Below, one piece after another: positions 23,355 to 33,235 of a stretch of 64,000 nucleotides of DNA (position 1 is its first letter; the number at the start of each line of letters is the position of its first letter). Source of the DNA: an uncultured Bacteroidota bacterium (GTDB taxonomy: Bacteria; Bacteroidota; Bacteroidia; Bacteroidales; UBA932); contig CALGSW010000010.1 in assembly GCA_937901965.1 (NCBI GenBank), positions 92,782 to 156,781 on the forward strand. The letters run 5' to 3'. The translations under genes were made by a program, and so were the position numbers. Under the pieces are notes generated by a model. It worked only from the letters and a program-made list of their open reading frames with translations. It had not been told where the DNA came from and made no database searches.

Positions 23355-25826
23355 CTCTTGTGTGGCAGCGTCTATAAGAAGTTTATCTCCCTGTTTAAAT
23401 TTCCCGCTGATTATTGCCTCTGCAACAAGATCTTCAATATTGCGCTGAATAGCCCTTTTAAGAGGCCTTGCCCCAAATTGTGGGTCATAACCCTCCTCAG
23501 CAACTATCTCTTTGGCCTTATCAGTAATATCCAGGCTATAACCGGCTGTTTTAATCCTTTTTAGGAGATCATCAAGTTCAATGTCAATTATTTTACATAA
23601 ATCTTCTCTGCCTAAAGTATTGAATAGTATCTGTTCATCTAATCTGTTCAGAAATTCAGGAGAGAAAGTTTTTTTCAGAGCCTTTTCTATAATGTGTTTG
23701 GTATTATCGTTTACATTACGTTTTGTTGCATTTGAAAACCCAAGACCAGCCCCAAAATCCTTGACCTCTCTGCTGCCAATATTAGATGTAAGAATCATTA
23801 GAGTGTTTCTGAAGTCAATATGCCTTCCGTTGCTGTCTGTAAGTCTACCCTCATCCATCACCTGAAGCAACAGATTAAATATATCCGGATGTGCTTTTTC
23901 AATTTCATCAAGAAGCACAACAGAATATGGACGTCTTCTTACCTTTTCACTCAATTGTCCACCCTCTTCATAGCCTACATATCCCGGAGGGGCACCAATG
24001 AGCCTGCTTACCGCAAACTTTTCCATAAATTCACTCATGTCAATTCTAATCAGATTATCAACAGAGTCAAAAAGATATTCAGTAAGAATTTTAGCAAGTT
24101 GTGTTTTACCAACGCCGGTAGGGCCTAGAAACAGGAAGCTCCCGATTGGTTTATTCGGATCCTTTAGACCTGCTCTGTTTCTCTGTATGGCTCGTACTAT
24201 TTTGTCAACAGCCTCATCTTGTCCGATTAGCCTCTTTTTCAGGTTATCTCCCATTTTAGCGAGTTTATCTCCCTCTTTTTCAGCTAATTTTTGTATTGGT
24301 ACGCTTGTTATCATTGACAATACTTCCGCTACATCATTTTCATCAACTATCTGAGGATGTAGATTTTGTTCTTCATTCCATGACTTCTGAGCAAGCTCCA
24401 GCTCTTCCAGTTTTTGTTTTTCAAGGTCTCTAAGCTGGGCAGCCTTTTCATACAAGCTTTGACTAACAGCAAGTCGTTTCTCTACTCTTATTGGTTCAAT
24501 CTCTTTTTCTATTGCTGATATAAAGTCAGGCACCTTGAGATGCATAAGATGCACTCTTGATCCCGCTTCGTCCAGAGCATCTATAGCCTTGTCCGGCAGA
24601 CATCTGTCAGTAATATATCTTTGAGATAATCTAATGCAGGCAATTAATGCTTCGTCAGTATACTTTACGTTGTGATGTTTCTCATACCTCTCTTTAATAT
24701 TTTGAAGTATTACATGAGTCTCATCAAAATCAGTAGGATCAACCATTATTTTCTGGAATCTCCTTTCCAGCGCACCATCCTTTTCAATGTGCTCACGGTA
24801 CTCGTCCAACGTAGTTGCACCTATACACTGTATTTCACCTCTGGAAAGTGCAGGTTTTAACATATTTGCAGCATCCAGAGACCCGGAAGCACCGCCGGCT
24901 CCCACTAAAGTGTGAAGCTCGTCAATAAATAGTATTATATCAGGATTCTTTGTAATTTCATTTAAAATAGATTTCATCCTCTCTTCAAACTGGCCTCTGT
25001 ACTTAGTACCGGCTACAATAGATCCAATGTCAAGAGTAATAATCCTTTTATTAAGTAGTGCTCTGGAGACTTTTCGCTGAGCGACCCTTAATGCAAGACC
25101 CTCTGCAATAGCCGATTTTCCAACACCCGGCTCACCTATCAGTACAGGATTGTTCTTTTTCCTTCTTCCCAGAATCTGTGCTAAACGCTCAATCTCTTTG
25201 TCTCTTCCTACAACTGGATCCAGTTTGCCATCAGAGGCCGCAGCAGTTAAGTCAAAACCGAAACTATCCAGCACAGGAGTGTCACTTTGAGGTTTTGAAG
25301 ATTTTGCAGGTCTTACTCTTCCTTCACCTTCAACATCGGCACCAGTATTATATGTATCTTCAACTCCGGAACCTGACAGAGGTCTTCCAGAATCCTTCCC
25401 TTTAATTAAATCTTTTACCCGCTCATAGGTCATACTGTGTTCTCTGAGGATTGTCATACCAACACCCTCATCACTTCTTAGAATTGCGAGAAACAGGTGG
25501 AGTGGCCCCGGCTTTGTCTCTTTAAGGGATCTTGCTTCAAGGTACATAATCTTTAGTGCACTTTCAGCACCTTTTGACAGGTTTAGCTTTTCAGCCTGAT
25601 CAAAAGGTACAACCTGTCCACTTTTAAGTTGCTCTTCAATTTTTGACTTAAGAACTTTGTAATTGATTCCAAATGTAACAATCGCTTCAAAAGCAGCATT
25701 ATCCTGATGCCTGATAATTCCCAGCAAAAGATGGTCAACACCAATCGTATAGCTCCCCATTCTCATGGCCTCTTCTCTGCTGTATGAGATAATTTCATTT
25801 AATTCGTTTGATAATATAAGATTCAT
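23307..25826 (-). CDS. clpC: ClpC-type AAA+ unfoldase (Clp protease ATP-binding subunit)
   Basis: An 839-residue Hsp100 protein. It has an N-terminal Clp_N double repeat (about 5-145), a charged low-complexity linker (about 145-190), the first AAA domain with Walker A GEPGVGKS (about 230) and Walker B LFIDELHTLVG, and a short M domain (about 410-475, EKAAQLRDLEKQKLEELE) of ClpC rather than ClpB length. The second AAA domain has Walker A GPTGVGKT (about 570), followed by the C-terminal D2-small domain. It unfolds substrates for ClpP. I saw no clear clpP-docking IGF/LGF tripeptide beyond a GLGFSN-like segment. It is divergent from gyrA; a TAAATTTG -7 box lies at 25849-25856. Confidence 0.94.
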   Translation of the reverse strand: MNLILSNELNEIISYSREEAMRMGSYTIGVDHLLLGIIRHQDNAAFEAIVTFGINYKVLKSKIEEQLKSGQVVPFDQAEKLNLSKGAESALKIMYLEARSLKETKPGPLHLFLAILRSDEGVGMTILREHSMTYERVKDLIKGKDSGRPLSGSGVEDTYNTGADVEGEGRVRPAKSSKPQSDTPVLDSFGFDLTAAASDGKLDPVVGRDKEIERLAQILGRRKKNNPVLIGEPGVGKSAIAEGLALRVAQRKVSRALLNKRIITLDIGSIVAGTKYRGQFEERMKSILNEITKNPDIILFIDELHTLVGAGGASGSLDAANMLKPALSRGEIQCIGATTLDEYREHIEKDGALERRFQKIMVDPTDFDETHVILQNIKERYEKHHNVKYTDEALIACIRLSQRYITDRCLPDKAIDALDEAGSRVHLMHLKVPDFISAIEKEIEPIRVEKRLAVSQSLYEKAAQLRDLEKQKLEELELAQKSWNEEQNLHPQIVDENDVAEVLSMITSVPIQKLAEKEGDKLAKMGDNLKKRLIGQDEAVDKIVRAIQRNRAGLKDPNKPIGSFLFLGPTGVGKTQLAKILTEYLFDSVDNLIRIDMSEFMEKFAVSRLIGAPPGYVGYEEGGQLSEKVRRRPYSVVLLDEIEKAHPDIFNLLLQVMDEGRLTDSNGRHIDFRNTLMILTSNIGSREVKDFGAGLGFSNATKRNVNDNTKHIIEKALKKTFSPEFLNRLDEQILFNTLGREDLCKIIDIELDDLLKRIKTAGYSLDITDKAKEIVAEEGYDPQFGARPLKRAIQRNIEDLVAEAIISGKFKQGDKLLIDAATQESEGDPSKKLVVTLGS

Positions 25827-25848
25827 CTTGTAATTGTAGAATAATGTG

Positions 25849-25856
25849 CAAATTTA
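25849..25856 (-). promoter_or_regulatory. -7 box TAAATTTG for clpC
   Basis: A perfect TAnnTTTG match on the minus strand, 22 bp before the clpC ATG. It shares the 121-bp intergenic region with the divergent gyrA promoter. No well-spaced -33 element was found. Confidence 0.5.
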
Positions 25857-25882
25857 CTCATTTTAGACAAATAGAATTTCAA

Positions 25883-25914
25883 TTTGTTCAATCTATTTTT
25901 TATTCCTAATTTTA
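25883..25914 (+). promoter_or_regulatory. gyrA promoter: TTTG-N20-TAATTTTA
   Basis: TTTG at 25883-25886 and TAATTTTA at 25907-25914 (7 of 8 to TAnnTTTG) with 20-nt spacing, 33 bp before the gyrA ATG. Confidence 0.55.
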
Positions 25915-25947
25915 CACCTCATTTTTTCAAGGAAAGATTAATCTACA

Positions 25948-28440
25948 ATGATGCAAGAGTCTGAAAATAACCAAAGAATAATTAAAATCAACATAGAGGA
26001 CGAAATGAAAAGCGCATACATCGATTATTCGATGTCTGTGATAGTTTCGCGTGCACTGCCGGATGTTAGAGATGGATTGAAACCTGTCCACAGAAGAGTC
26101 CTTTTTGGGATGTCTGAACTAGGTCTGACATCTGGTGCCTCATATAAAAAATCAGCACGTATAGTGGGAGAGGTTTTGGGTAAGTTCCACCCCCATGGAG
26201 ACTCAAGTGTATACGAAGCAATGGTTAGGATGGCTCAGGACTGGAGCATGAGATATATGCTTGTAGATGGTCAGGGAAACTACGGCTCAATTGACGGAGA
26301 CTCGGCTGCCGCTATGAGGTATACAGAGGCAAGATTCAAGAAAATAGCTGAAGAGGTGTTAGCAGATCTTGATAAGAATACAGTTGACTTTAAACTGAAT
26401 TTTGACGACTCACTCCAGGAGCCCACCGTATTACCTGCAAAAGCACCACTATTGCTCCTAAACGGAGCCTCCGGGATTGCAGTAGGGATGGCTACAAATA
26501 TGCCTCCCCACAATTTAGGAGAGGTGGTAGATGCTATATCGGCATATATTGATAATAATGACATTTCTACAGAGGAACTATTACAATATATTAAAGGTCC
26601 GGATTTCCCTACAGGAGGAATTATAACAGGTATCCAGGGAATCAAAGATGCCTTTGAAACCGGCAAGGGAAGAGTTGTAGTAAGAGCAAAAACAGAAATT
26701 GAGGTAAGTGAGAGTGGAAGAGAGACAATTGTAGTAACTGAAATCCCTTATATGGTTAATAAAAGGGAGCTTATTGAGAAGATTGCCGAGCTTGTCGAAG
26801 AGAAAAGGGTTGAGGGCATTGCTTATATCAATGATGAGAGCGACAGGAGAGGAATGAGGATTGTAATAAAGTTAAAGATTGGAACGGTTGCAAATGTTGT
26901 TCTGAATACTCTTTACAAATATACACAGCTTCAGTCCAGTTTTTCAGTAAACAATATTGCACTTGTTGACGGAAGACCAAGACTCCTTAACTTAAGGCAG
27001 ATTATAAAGTATTTTATCAGGCACAGACATGATGTAATTGTAAGAAGAGCCAAATATGAACTAGAACAGGCAGAGAAAAGAGCTCATATTCTTGAGGCAC
27101 TTCTGAAAGCTCTTGATCACATTGATGAAATCATAACATTAATCAGGGAGTCTAAAACTGTTGATGAAGCTAAGAGCAGATTAATTGAGAGATTCGCATT
27201 TTCTGAGATACAGGCGACAGCAATCGTTGAGATGAGGCTGAGACAGCTCACAGGGCTTGAAAGATCAAAATTGCAAGCTGAGTACGATGAACTTATTAAA
27301 CTAATAAATCACCTAAAAGAGATACTCGCAGATTTTTCTCTTCAGATGCAAATTATTAAAGATGAACTGGCAGATCTTAAAAACAGATTTGGAGATTCTA
27401 GAAGAACTGAAATACAGCCATCTGCAGAAGACTTTAATCCTGAAGACTTTTATCCTGATGAGGATGTCGTTATAACAATTTCGCATTTAGGCTATATCAA
27501 AAGAACTCCACTGGCAGAGTACAGAATCCAGAACCGGGGAGGGGTAGGAGCAAAGGGCAGCACCACTCGTGATGAGGATTTTATACAACATATTTATGTT
27601 GCGAATATGCATAGCACTATGCTGTTCTTTACCCAGAAGGGAAGGTGCTTCTGGCTGAAAGTGTATGAGATACCTGAGGGCTCAAAAGCTTCAAAAGGCA
27701 GAGCAATACAAAATGTCCTGAATATTGATTCAGATGACAAGGTTAAGGCTTATATAAATGTCAAGAAGCTTAACGATGAAGAGTACATTAACTCAAATTA
27801 TATTATTCTCGCTACAAAAAGAGGAATTGTTAAGAAAACATCTCTTGAAGCCTACTCAAGACCTCGAACAAATGGAGTTAACGCAATTACAATCAGGGAT
27901 AATGATGAGTTACTGGAAGCAGTATTAACAAATGGTAACTGCGATATTCTTCTTGCCGCAAGAGATGGAAAGTGCGTAAGATTTAAGGAAGAAGATGTTA
28001 GAGCAATTGGAAGGACAGCCTCAGGAGTTCGCGGAATTAACATATCAGATGAGGATGAGGTGATTGGTATGATTTGTGTAGATAGCACAGGTAATGATGC
28101 TGAAGAGAAGCATATATTGGTAGTTAGCGAAAATGGATACGGAAAAAGATCAGACCTTCAGGATTATCGTATTACAAGCAGAGGTGCCAAAGGTGTTAAA
28201 ACTATTAACATTACCGATAAGACAGGGGCTCTGATTGCCATAAAAGATGTTAACGATGAAAACGACCTGATGATTATTAATAAATCTGGAATAACAATCA
28301 GAGTAGCTGTTGAAAATATCAGAGTTGCCGGAAGAGCAACTCAGGGTGTGAAGTTAATTAACCTGCGTGAGGGAGATATGATTGCGGCTGTTTGCAGGGT
28401 TAATAAAAGCGAAGAAAAACCTTTAGAAACGGAAGAATAA
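25948..28440 (+). CDS. gyrA: DNA gyrase subunit A
   Basis: An 830-residue type IIA topoisomerase subunit. The winged-helix/tower breakage-reunion domain spans about 10-500, with catalytic Tyr125 in AAMRYTEARF. The quinolone-determining segment is HPHGDSSVYEAM, with Ser86 and Glu90 at the positions of E. coli Ser83 and Asp87. The C-terminal beta-pinwheel (about 510-820) has a GyrA-box variant, QNRGGVGAKG, which marks it as gyrase rather than topoisomerase IV. Two ATG codons are adjacent (25948, 25951). A TPR protein gene follows after 43 bp in the same direction. Confidence 0.97.
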   Translation: MMQESENNQRIIKINIEDEMKSAYIDYSMSVIVSRALPDVRDGLKPVHRRVLFGMSELGLTSGASYKKSARIVGEVLGKFHPHGDSSVYEAMVRMAQDWSMRYMLVDGQGNYGSIDGDSAAAMRYTEARFKKIAEEVLADLDKNTVDFKLNFDDSLQEPTVLPAKAPLLLLNGASGIAVGMATNMPPHNLGEVVDAISAYIDNNDISTEELLQYIKGPDFPTGGIITGIQGIKDAFETGKGRVVVRAKTEIEVSESGRETIVVTEIPYMVNKRELIEKIAELVEEKRVEGIAYINDESDRRGMRIVIKLKIGTVANVVLNTLYKYTQLQSSFSVNNIALVDGRPRLLNLRQIIKYFIRHRHDVIVRRAKYELEQAEKRAHILEALLKALDHIDEIITLIRESKTVDEAKSRLIERFAFSEIQATAIVEMRLRQLTGLERSKLQAEYDELIKLINHLKEILADFSLQMQIIKDELADLKNRFGDSRRTEIQPSAEDFNPEDFYPDEDVVITISHLGYIKRTPLAEYRIQNRGGVGAKGSTTRDEDFIQHIYVANMHSTMLFFTQKGRCFWLKVYEIPEGSKASKGRAIQNVLNIDSDDKVKAYINVKKLNDEEYINSNYIILATKRGIVKKTSLEAYSRPRTNGVNAITIRDNDELLEAVLTNGNCDILLAARDGKCVRFKEEDVRAIGRTASGVRGINISDEDEVIGMICVDSTGNDAEEKHILVVSENGYGKRSDLQDYRITSRGAKGVKTINITDKTGALIAIKDVNDENDLMIINKSGITIRVAVENIRVAGRATQGVKLINLREGDMIAAVCRVNKSEEKPLETEE

Positions 28441-28483
28441 GACAACAATAATAACAACGATTAATCAAATTATCGAAATCTCA

Positions 28484-29797
28484 ATGAAAAAATTATTATT
28501 AGCCCTTACATTGATATTATCAATCTCATTGGGCGCTCAAAACAAAGATGCGGAAAAGGCAATCAAGGATTTAGAGAAGGCTCAGAATGACGCAAATAAT
28601 CCTAAAAAAGTATCAAATCCGGCAACTTGGCTTAAGATGTCTGATGCCTATGCAGCTATTTATGATGCACCTATAAAATCTGTTTGGCTTGGAGCTTCTC
28701 AACTGGAGCTTAAAGTTATTCTAAAAGATCAGAGAATTCTCTCTTCTGAAGCTAAAACAGTGAACGGGGTAAACTACAATGTTGATTCATATATTGACAA
28801 AGATCTTTATTATGGTGCAGACGGAACATTAGCAGCATGGGTAGTCACCAAACCTTATATGGATGGTGATTTACTGAAAAAATCTATGGAATCGCTGGAT
28901 AAGGCTCTTGAAACAGCAAAGGGTACTAAAGACAAAGATATTAAAGACAGATTACTGCAGCTTAAAGTAAGACACTATAATGAGGGCATGAACAGCTACA
29001 CACTTGGAGACAATAAATCAGCTTCAGAGCACTTTGAGTCCGCTGCTTTGATTAGTGTTAATCCATTGGTAAACAGTGCTGATACAACTATGATGTACTA
29101 TGCAGGTCTAACAGCAAATATGTATGGTGACCCTAACAGGGCAATAAACTTTTTTGAATTGGCTTTGAAAAACAATTTTGATTCAAATGGTGATTTATTC
29201 TCAAATCTTTCAGAGGCTTATAAAAAGATTGAGAATCCAGACAAAGCAAAAGAGACATTATTGGCAGGATTTACAAAATACCCACTCAATCAAAGTATTC
29301 TGGTTTCATTGATTAATCTCTATCTGGAGACTAATGACGATCCCAATAAGGTTCTAGATCTGATAAGAAAAGCTCAGGAGAACGAGCCTACTAACGCTTC
29401 CCTTCATTATGCAGAAGGCAATGTATGGAAGAAGCTTAACAATATGGAGAAAGCTATCGCATGCTATAGAAAATCAGTTGAAGTTGATCCTAGTTACGTT
29501 TTTGGCTCTTTTGCAGTTGGAACAACATACTATGATACAGCTGTTGATATTCAGACCAAAGCAGCTGATGAAATGGATGACAAAAAATATGAGGCTATGC
29601 TTAAGCAATTAGAAGAGTATCTTGAATCTGCTATTGAGCCGTTTGAAAAAGCTTACGCTGTTGCACAGGATTCAGATGTTAAAGCAATTGTAGCTGAATA
29701 TCTTAAAAATATTTATTTCCGTTTCCGTGAAAAAGGAGACTCTTATAAAGCTGGTTACGAAAAGTACAATGCTATATACGAAGCTAACAAACAGTAA
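28484..29797 (+). CDS. Exported tetratricopeptide-repeat protein
   Basis: A 437-residue protein with a signal peptide (MKKLLLALTLILSISLGAQ) and several TPR-like repeats (about 180-340, for example AGLTANMYGDPNRAINFFEL, HYAEGNVWKKLNNMEKAIAC). The N-terminal part (about 25-150) is a helical region without repeats. It presumably sits in the periplasm as a protein-interaction scaffold; no enzymatic motif is visible. It is downstream of gyrA and ends at a strong bidirectional hairpin. Confidence 0.85.
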   Translation: MKKLLLALTLILSISLGAQNKDAEKAIKDLEKAQNDANNPKKVSNPATWLKMSDAYAAIYDAPIKSVWLGASQLELKVILKDQRILSSEAKTVNGVNYNVDSYIDKDLYYGADGTLAAWVVTKPYMDGDLLKKSMESLDKALETAKGTKDKDIKDRLLQLKVRHYNEGMNSYTLGDNKSASEHFESAALISVNPLVNSADTTMMYYAGLTANMYGDPNRAINFFELALKNNFDSNGDLFSNLSEAYKKIENPDKAKETLLAGFTKYPLNQSILVSLINLYLETNDDPNKVLDLIRKAQENEPTNASLHYAEGNVWKKLNNMEKAIACYRKSVEVDPSYVFGSFAVGTTYYDTAVDIQTKAADEMDDKKYEAMLKQLEEYLESAIEPFEKAYAVAQDSDVKAIVAEYLKNIYFRFREKGDSYKAGYEKYNAIYEANKQ

Positions 29798-29820
29798 TTC
29801 TCAGATTATTATTAACATAA

Positions 29821-29850
29821 AAAGGTGACCAAGTTGGTCACCTTTTTTAT
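29821..29850 (+). terminator. Bidirectional terminator between convergent genes
   Basis: A 10-bp perfect stem, AAAGGTGACC (29821-29830) and GGTCACCTTT (29836-29845), loop AAGTT, followed by a T run. It serves the TPR gene; on the opposite strand the flanking bases are less T-rich. Confidence 0.85.
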
Positions 29851-29869
29851 TTTGAAAAACATCTAAGTT

Positions 29870-30973
29870 TTATTCAATTTTTTCTGTGAGTTTTTGTACA
29901 AGTTTGAAATTTGAAAAGAACTCCTTTGCAAAAACTCTTATAACAGTATATGCAGGTATAGCAACCAACATTCCTATTATCCCTCCGATACTTGCAGCTA
30001 TAAGAATAACAATAAAGATTTCCAGTGGATGTGCCTGGACGCTGTTTGAATATATATAAGGCTGAAATAAAAATATATCAATCATGTGTGTTATAAAGAA
30101 TATAAGAGCCAATGTTATTATTACCACACCTGCATCCGGAATATTAAGTCCAATTTCTGTCATTGATATCAAAACGCCTATGATTCCACCAAGCCATGGT
30201 CCAATATAGGGTATTACATTTAGAATTCCGGAGATTAAGCCCAGTACAATCGCCATTGAGAAATGTACACCTGCAATAAAATAAAGACCAAACCCGTTAA
30301 GAATTGTAATAAGAACTGTTTCTAGAGATATCCCGATGAAGTATCTGGCGAGAAGATTAAAGACTGAGTCCAGAGCTCTTCTAACATTTTTCTCATATTT
30401 ATCAGGAAAAAGAGCAAGTACCATATTTGAAAACATATCTTGCTCTTTTAGAAAAAAGAACGTTATGAAAGAGACTATAAATACGCCAATTGCAAAGTCA
30501 AAAACGAATGATGTTATTGACGTAAAAAAATTGGTAATAGTTTCTGCATTAACTAAATTCTGAAACTCCTTAAAAATGACATTTTCAATCTTAAAATCAG
30601 GTGAAAGTCCTGGAAATGTATTTAATAAGTATGTGTTAAAGTTTGACAAAGGGATACTTATCTTCTCATTAAGTGTATCCATATTCATAGAGCTAACTGT
30701 GGCAATCAAATCTCCAACCAACGGGGCAACAAAAAAGAAAAAGCTGAAGAAAAGTCCGAGAATAATAATAAGAGTCATCGCAGCTGTGAATGTTACAGGG
30801 AGTGCGTGCCCTTTGATTCTGACTTTTGACATGTAAATCATAAGAGGCTTGCCAATCAGTGATAATACTGCAGAAATCAGGATGTAAATCAAAATATCAG
30901 CAAAAAACCAGGCAAGAAAAGCAATGATTAGAGCCCCGGCTATACCGGCAATGAATTTGGCCAATTTGTTCAT
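29870..30973 (-). CDS. AI-2E family (PerM-type) membrane protein
   Basis: A 367-residue polytopic membrane protein. It has two or three helices at the N-terminus (about 8-75), a soluble segment (about 85-150), and a C-terminal block of about five helices containing LGLISGILNVIPYIGPWLGG, the conserved signature of the AI-2 exporter (TqsA/PerM/YdiK) family. Functions reported for the family range from autoinducer export to Na+/H+ antiport, so the substrate is not assignable. It is divergent from the DPP11 gene. Confidence 0.88.
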   Translation of the reverse strand: MNKLAKFIAGIAGALIIAFLAWFFADILIYILISAVLSLIGKPLMIYMSKVRIKGHALPVTFTAAMTLIIILGLFFSFFFFVAPLVGDLIATVSSMNMDTLNEKISIPLSNFNTYLLNTFPGLSPDFKIENVIFKEFQNLVNAETITNFFTSITSFVFDFAIGVFIVSFITFFFLKEQDMFSNMVLALFPDKYEKNVRRALDSVFNLLARYFIGISLETVLITILNGFGLYFIAGVHFSMAIVLGLISGILNVIPYIGPWLGGIIGVLISMTEIGLNIPDAGVVIITLALIFFITHMIDIFLFQPYIYSNSVQAHPLEIFIVILIAASIGGIIGMLVAIPAYTVIRVFAKEFFSNFKLVQKLTEKIE

Positions 30974-31006
30974 TTTCCACTTTTCTTCAAAAGTAAGAAT
31001 TTTTCG

Positions 31007-31014
31007 TAATTTTG
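31007..31014 (+). promoter_or_regulatory. -7 box TAATTTTG for the S46 peptidase gene
   Basis: A perfect TAnnTTTG match. The predicted start of transcription, around 31020, makes the in-frame ATG at 31021 unlikely and supports initiation at 31048. Confidence 0.55.
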
Positions 31015-31047
31015 TGATTAATGTTAAATAATAATCAATTACACCAA

Positions 31048-33168
31048 ATGAAGAGATTTTTAATAATTACTCTGTTTTTAACAACGGCATTTTCTAATAT
31101 ACGGGCAGATGAAGGAATGTGGTTACCCTCTCTTATTAAGGAGAGGATAGTTGATATGCAAAAGAATGGATTTAAACTTACTGCCAGTGATTTATACGAT
31201 ATAAACAAAGCTTCTCTCAAAGATGCTATTGTTCACTTTGGTGGTGGTTGTACAGGTGAGCTGATATCTCGGGATGGACTTATTATTACAAATCATCATT
31301 GCGGATTTGGTCAGATTCAATCGCACAGCAGTGTTGAAAATGACTACCTGAGAGATGGCTTCTGGGCAATGTCCAGAGAAGAGGAGTTGCCTAATAAAGG
31401 ATTAACTGTTAGGTTTCTAGTACGAATGGATGATGTTACTTCAGAAATTCTGAATGGTTGTAATGAAGGATTAAGTGAAACTGAGCGTAATGAAATTATA
31501 TCTAATAATTCTTCATCTTTGATTGAAAAAGCTAAGAAGGGTACGCATTATGATGCCAGGGTTGAGTCACTGTATTATGGTAACCAATACTTTCTTTTTA
31601 TATATGAGACATTTACAGATGTAAGGCTGGTAGGAGCCCCACCTTCATCAATCGGTAAATTTGGCGGAGATACAGATAACTGGATGTGGCCAAGACATAC
31701 CGGCGATTTCTCATTGTTCAGGATTTATGCCGATAAAAACAATTTACCTGCTCCTTACTCAAAAGACAATGTACCGTATAAAGCAAAGAAATTCTTTGCG
31801 ATATCTACATCTGGCGTAAATGAAGGAGATTTCACACTAGTTTACGGCTTTCCCGGAAGAACCCAGGAATATCTTCACAGTGAGGCTGTAAGATACATAT
31901 CAGAAATTTCTAATCCTCACAAAATTCATTTAAGAACCCTAAGACTGAACATTCAGCAAGAGGAGATGTCAAAAAGCCAGGAGGTGAGAATAAAATATGC
32001 TTCAAAAAATGCATCAGTTGCAAATGCATGGAAAAAATGGCAGGGAGAGACTAAGGGAATAATTAAAATGAATGCTGTTGATAAAAAAAGAGATTTTGAA
32101 AGTAATTTTAAAACATGGTCGGCTTCTAACGATGAATATTATGGACTTGTTGACTCTCTGTATTCTATATATATCAAACTGGAACCATATAATTTTGCGA
32201 GTGACTATTTAACAGAAGCTATTAACTCAAACGAGATTATAAGATTTGCAGGAAGTGTAAAGAGTGCGCTTAACAGAAATTCAAAAATGACCCCGGAGGT
32301 TAGTGCCCAAAATATATCAGATTTAGCAGACAGATTCTTTAAAGATTATCATACAAATATTGACGAACGTTCATTTAAAGCTCTGCTTAATGAGTACAAT
32401 AAAAATGTTCCTGCTGAATTTCAACCTGAGTTGTTTAAAGAATTACTACATAAATTTGGGAGTACAGATAATATTGTAGCAGATATTTTCACTAACTCAG
32501 TTTTCGTTTCTAGAGAAAAACTAATTGAGTCGCTTAAAAATAGTGCATCATTAACAATGTTTGAGAATGATCCGGCCCTTTTGTTTTATCAGTTATTTAA
32601 TGATCACTTTACCCATGATATAAAACCGGTAATTGACAGTTATACAACCAGGCTGAATCTGCTATATAGAAAATTCATGAAAGGGCAAATGGACTTTAAC
32701 TCAAATAAAGTTTTTTATCCCGATGCAAATTCAACTTTAAGAATAACATATGGTAAAGTCAAGGGATATAGTCCGTCTGATGGTGTATACTACAAACATT
32801 TATCAACCCTAGAAGGGATTATGGAGAAAGATAATCCGGAAATTTATGACTATAATATACCTCAAAAGTTGAGGGATGTATATAAGACTAAAGATTTTGG
32901 AAGATGGAGTGTCAATGGCACAATTCCTGTCTGTTTTATAGCATCAAATCACACTTCAGGTGGAAATTCAGGAAGTCCTGTTATTAACTCAATGGGCAAT
33001 TTAGTAGGAATTAATTTTGATAGGGTATGGGAAGGTACTATGAGTGACATCGTGTATGATCCGGAAATTTGCAGAAATATTTCTTTAGATGTAAGGTACG
33101 TACTTTTTATAATAGATAAAGTTGCCGGTGCAGGTCACTTATTAGAAGAGATGAGTCTTGTAAAATAG
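31048..33168 (+). CDS. S46 dipeptidyl-peptidase, DPP11 type (Asp/Glu-specific)
   Basis: A 706-residue exported serine exopeptidase. I start it at ATG 31048, which gives a clean signal peptide (MKRFLIITLFLTTAFSNIRA); an ATG at 31021 would add nine polar residues in front. The catalytic triad is His84 (TNHHCGFGQ), Asp220 (RHTGDFSLF) and Ser641 (TSGGNSGSPV). The residue 18 positions after Ser641 is Arg659 (NFDRVWEG), which in Porphyromonas S46 enzymes distinguishes acidic-residue-specific DPP11 (Arg) from DPP7 (Gly). It should release dipeptides with Asp or Glu at P1 in the periplasm. It fits the peptide-using lifestyle suggested by other peptidases here. Confidence 0.93.
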   Translation: MKRFLIITLFLTTAFSNIRADEGMWLPSLIKERIVDMQKNGFKLTASDLYDINKASLKDAIVHFGGGCTGELISRDGLIITNHHCGFGQIQSHSSVENDYLRDGFWAMSREEELPNKGLTVRFLVRMDDVTSEILNGCNEGLSETERNEIISNNSSSLIEKAKKGTHYDARVESLYYGNQYFLFIYETFTDVRLVGAPPSSIGKFGGDTDNWMWPRHTGDFSLFRIYADKNNLPAPYSKDNVPYKAKKFFAISTSGVNEGDFTLVYGFPGRTQEYLHSEAVRYISEISNPHKIHLRTLRLNIQQEEMSKSQEVRIKYASKNASVANAWKKWQGETKGIIKMNAVDKKRDFESNFKTWSASNDEYYGLVDSLYSIYIKLEPYNFASDYLTEAINSNEIIRFAGSVKSALNRNSKMTPEVSAQNISDLADRFFKDYHTNIDERSFKALLNEYNKNVPAEFQPELFKELLHKFGSTDNIVADIFTNSVFVSREKLIESLKNSASLTMFENDPALLFYQLFNDHFTHDIKPVIDSYTTRLNLLYRKFMKGQMDFNSNKVFYPDANSTLRITYGKVKGYSPSDGVYYKHLSTLEGIMEKDNPEIYDYNIPQKLRDVYKTKDFGRWSVNGTIPVCFIASNHTSGGNSGSPVINSMGNLVGINFDRVWEGTMSDIVYDPEICRNISLDVRYVLFIIDKVAGAGHLLEEMSLVK

Positions 33169-33188
33169 TACTCCTATACTAATAAAAA

Positions 33189-33220
33189 AGGCTGCATAAA
33201 ATTAAGCAGCCTCTTTTATT
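33189..33220 (+). terminator. Bidirectional terminator between the S46 peptidase and RRM genes
   Basis: Stem AGGCTGC (33189-33195) / GCAGCCT (33206-33212) with a 10-nt loop. T-rich flanks occur on both strands (CTTTTATT on plus, CTTTTTTATT on minus). Confidence 0.8.
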
Positions 33221-33235
33221 AATTATGAATATTAT

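Noticed and set aside
26188..26220. Glu90 in GyrA at the E. coli Asp87 position as a quinolone-resistance change
   Set aside because: Glu is a natural residue at this position in many bacteria, and Ser86 is intact, so no resistance claim is justified.
31021..31047. Upstream ATG of the S46 peptidase gene as start
   Set aside because: It would add nine polar residues in front of a clean signal peptide and would sit at the very 5' end of the predicted transcript.
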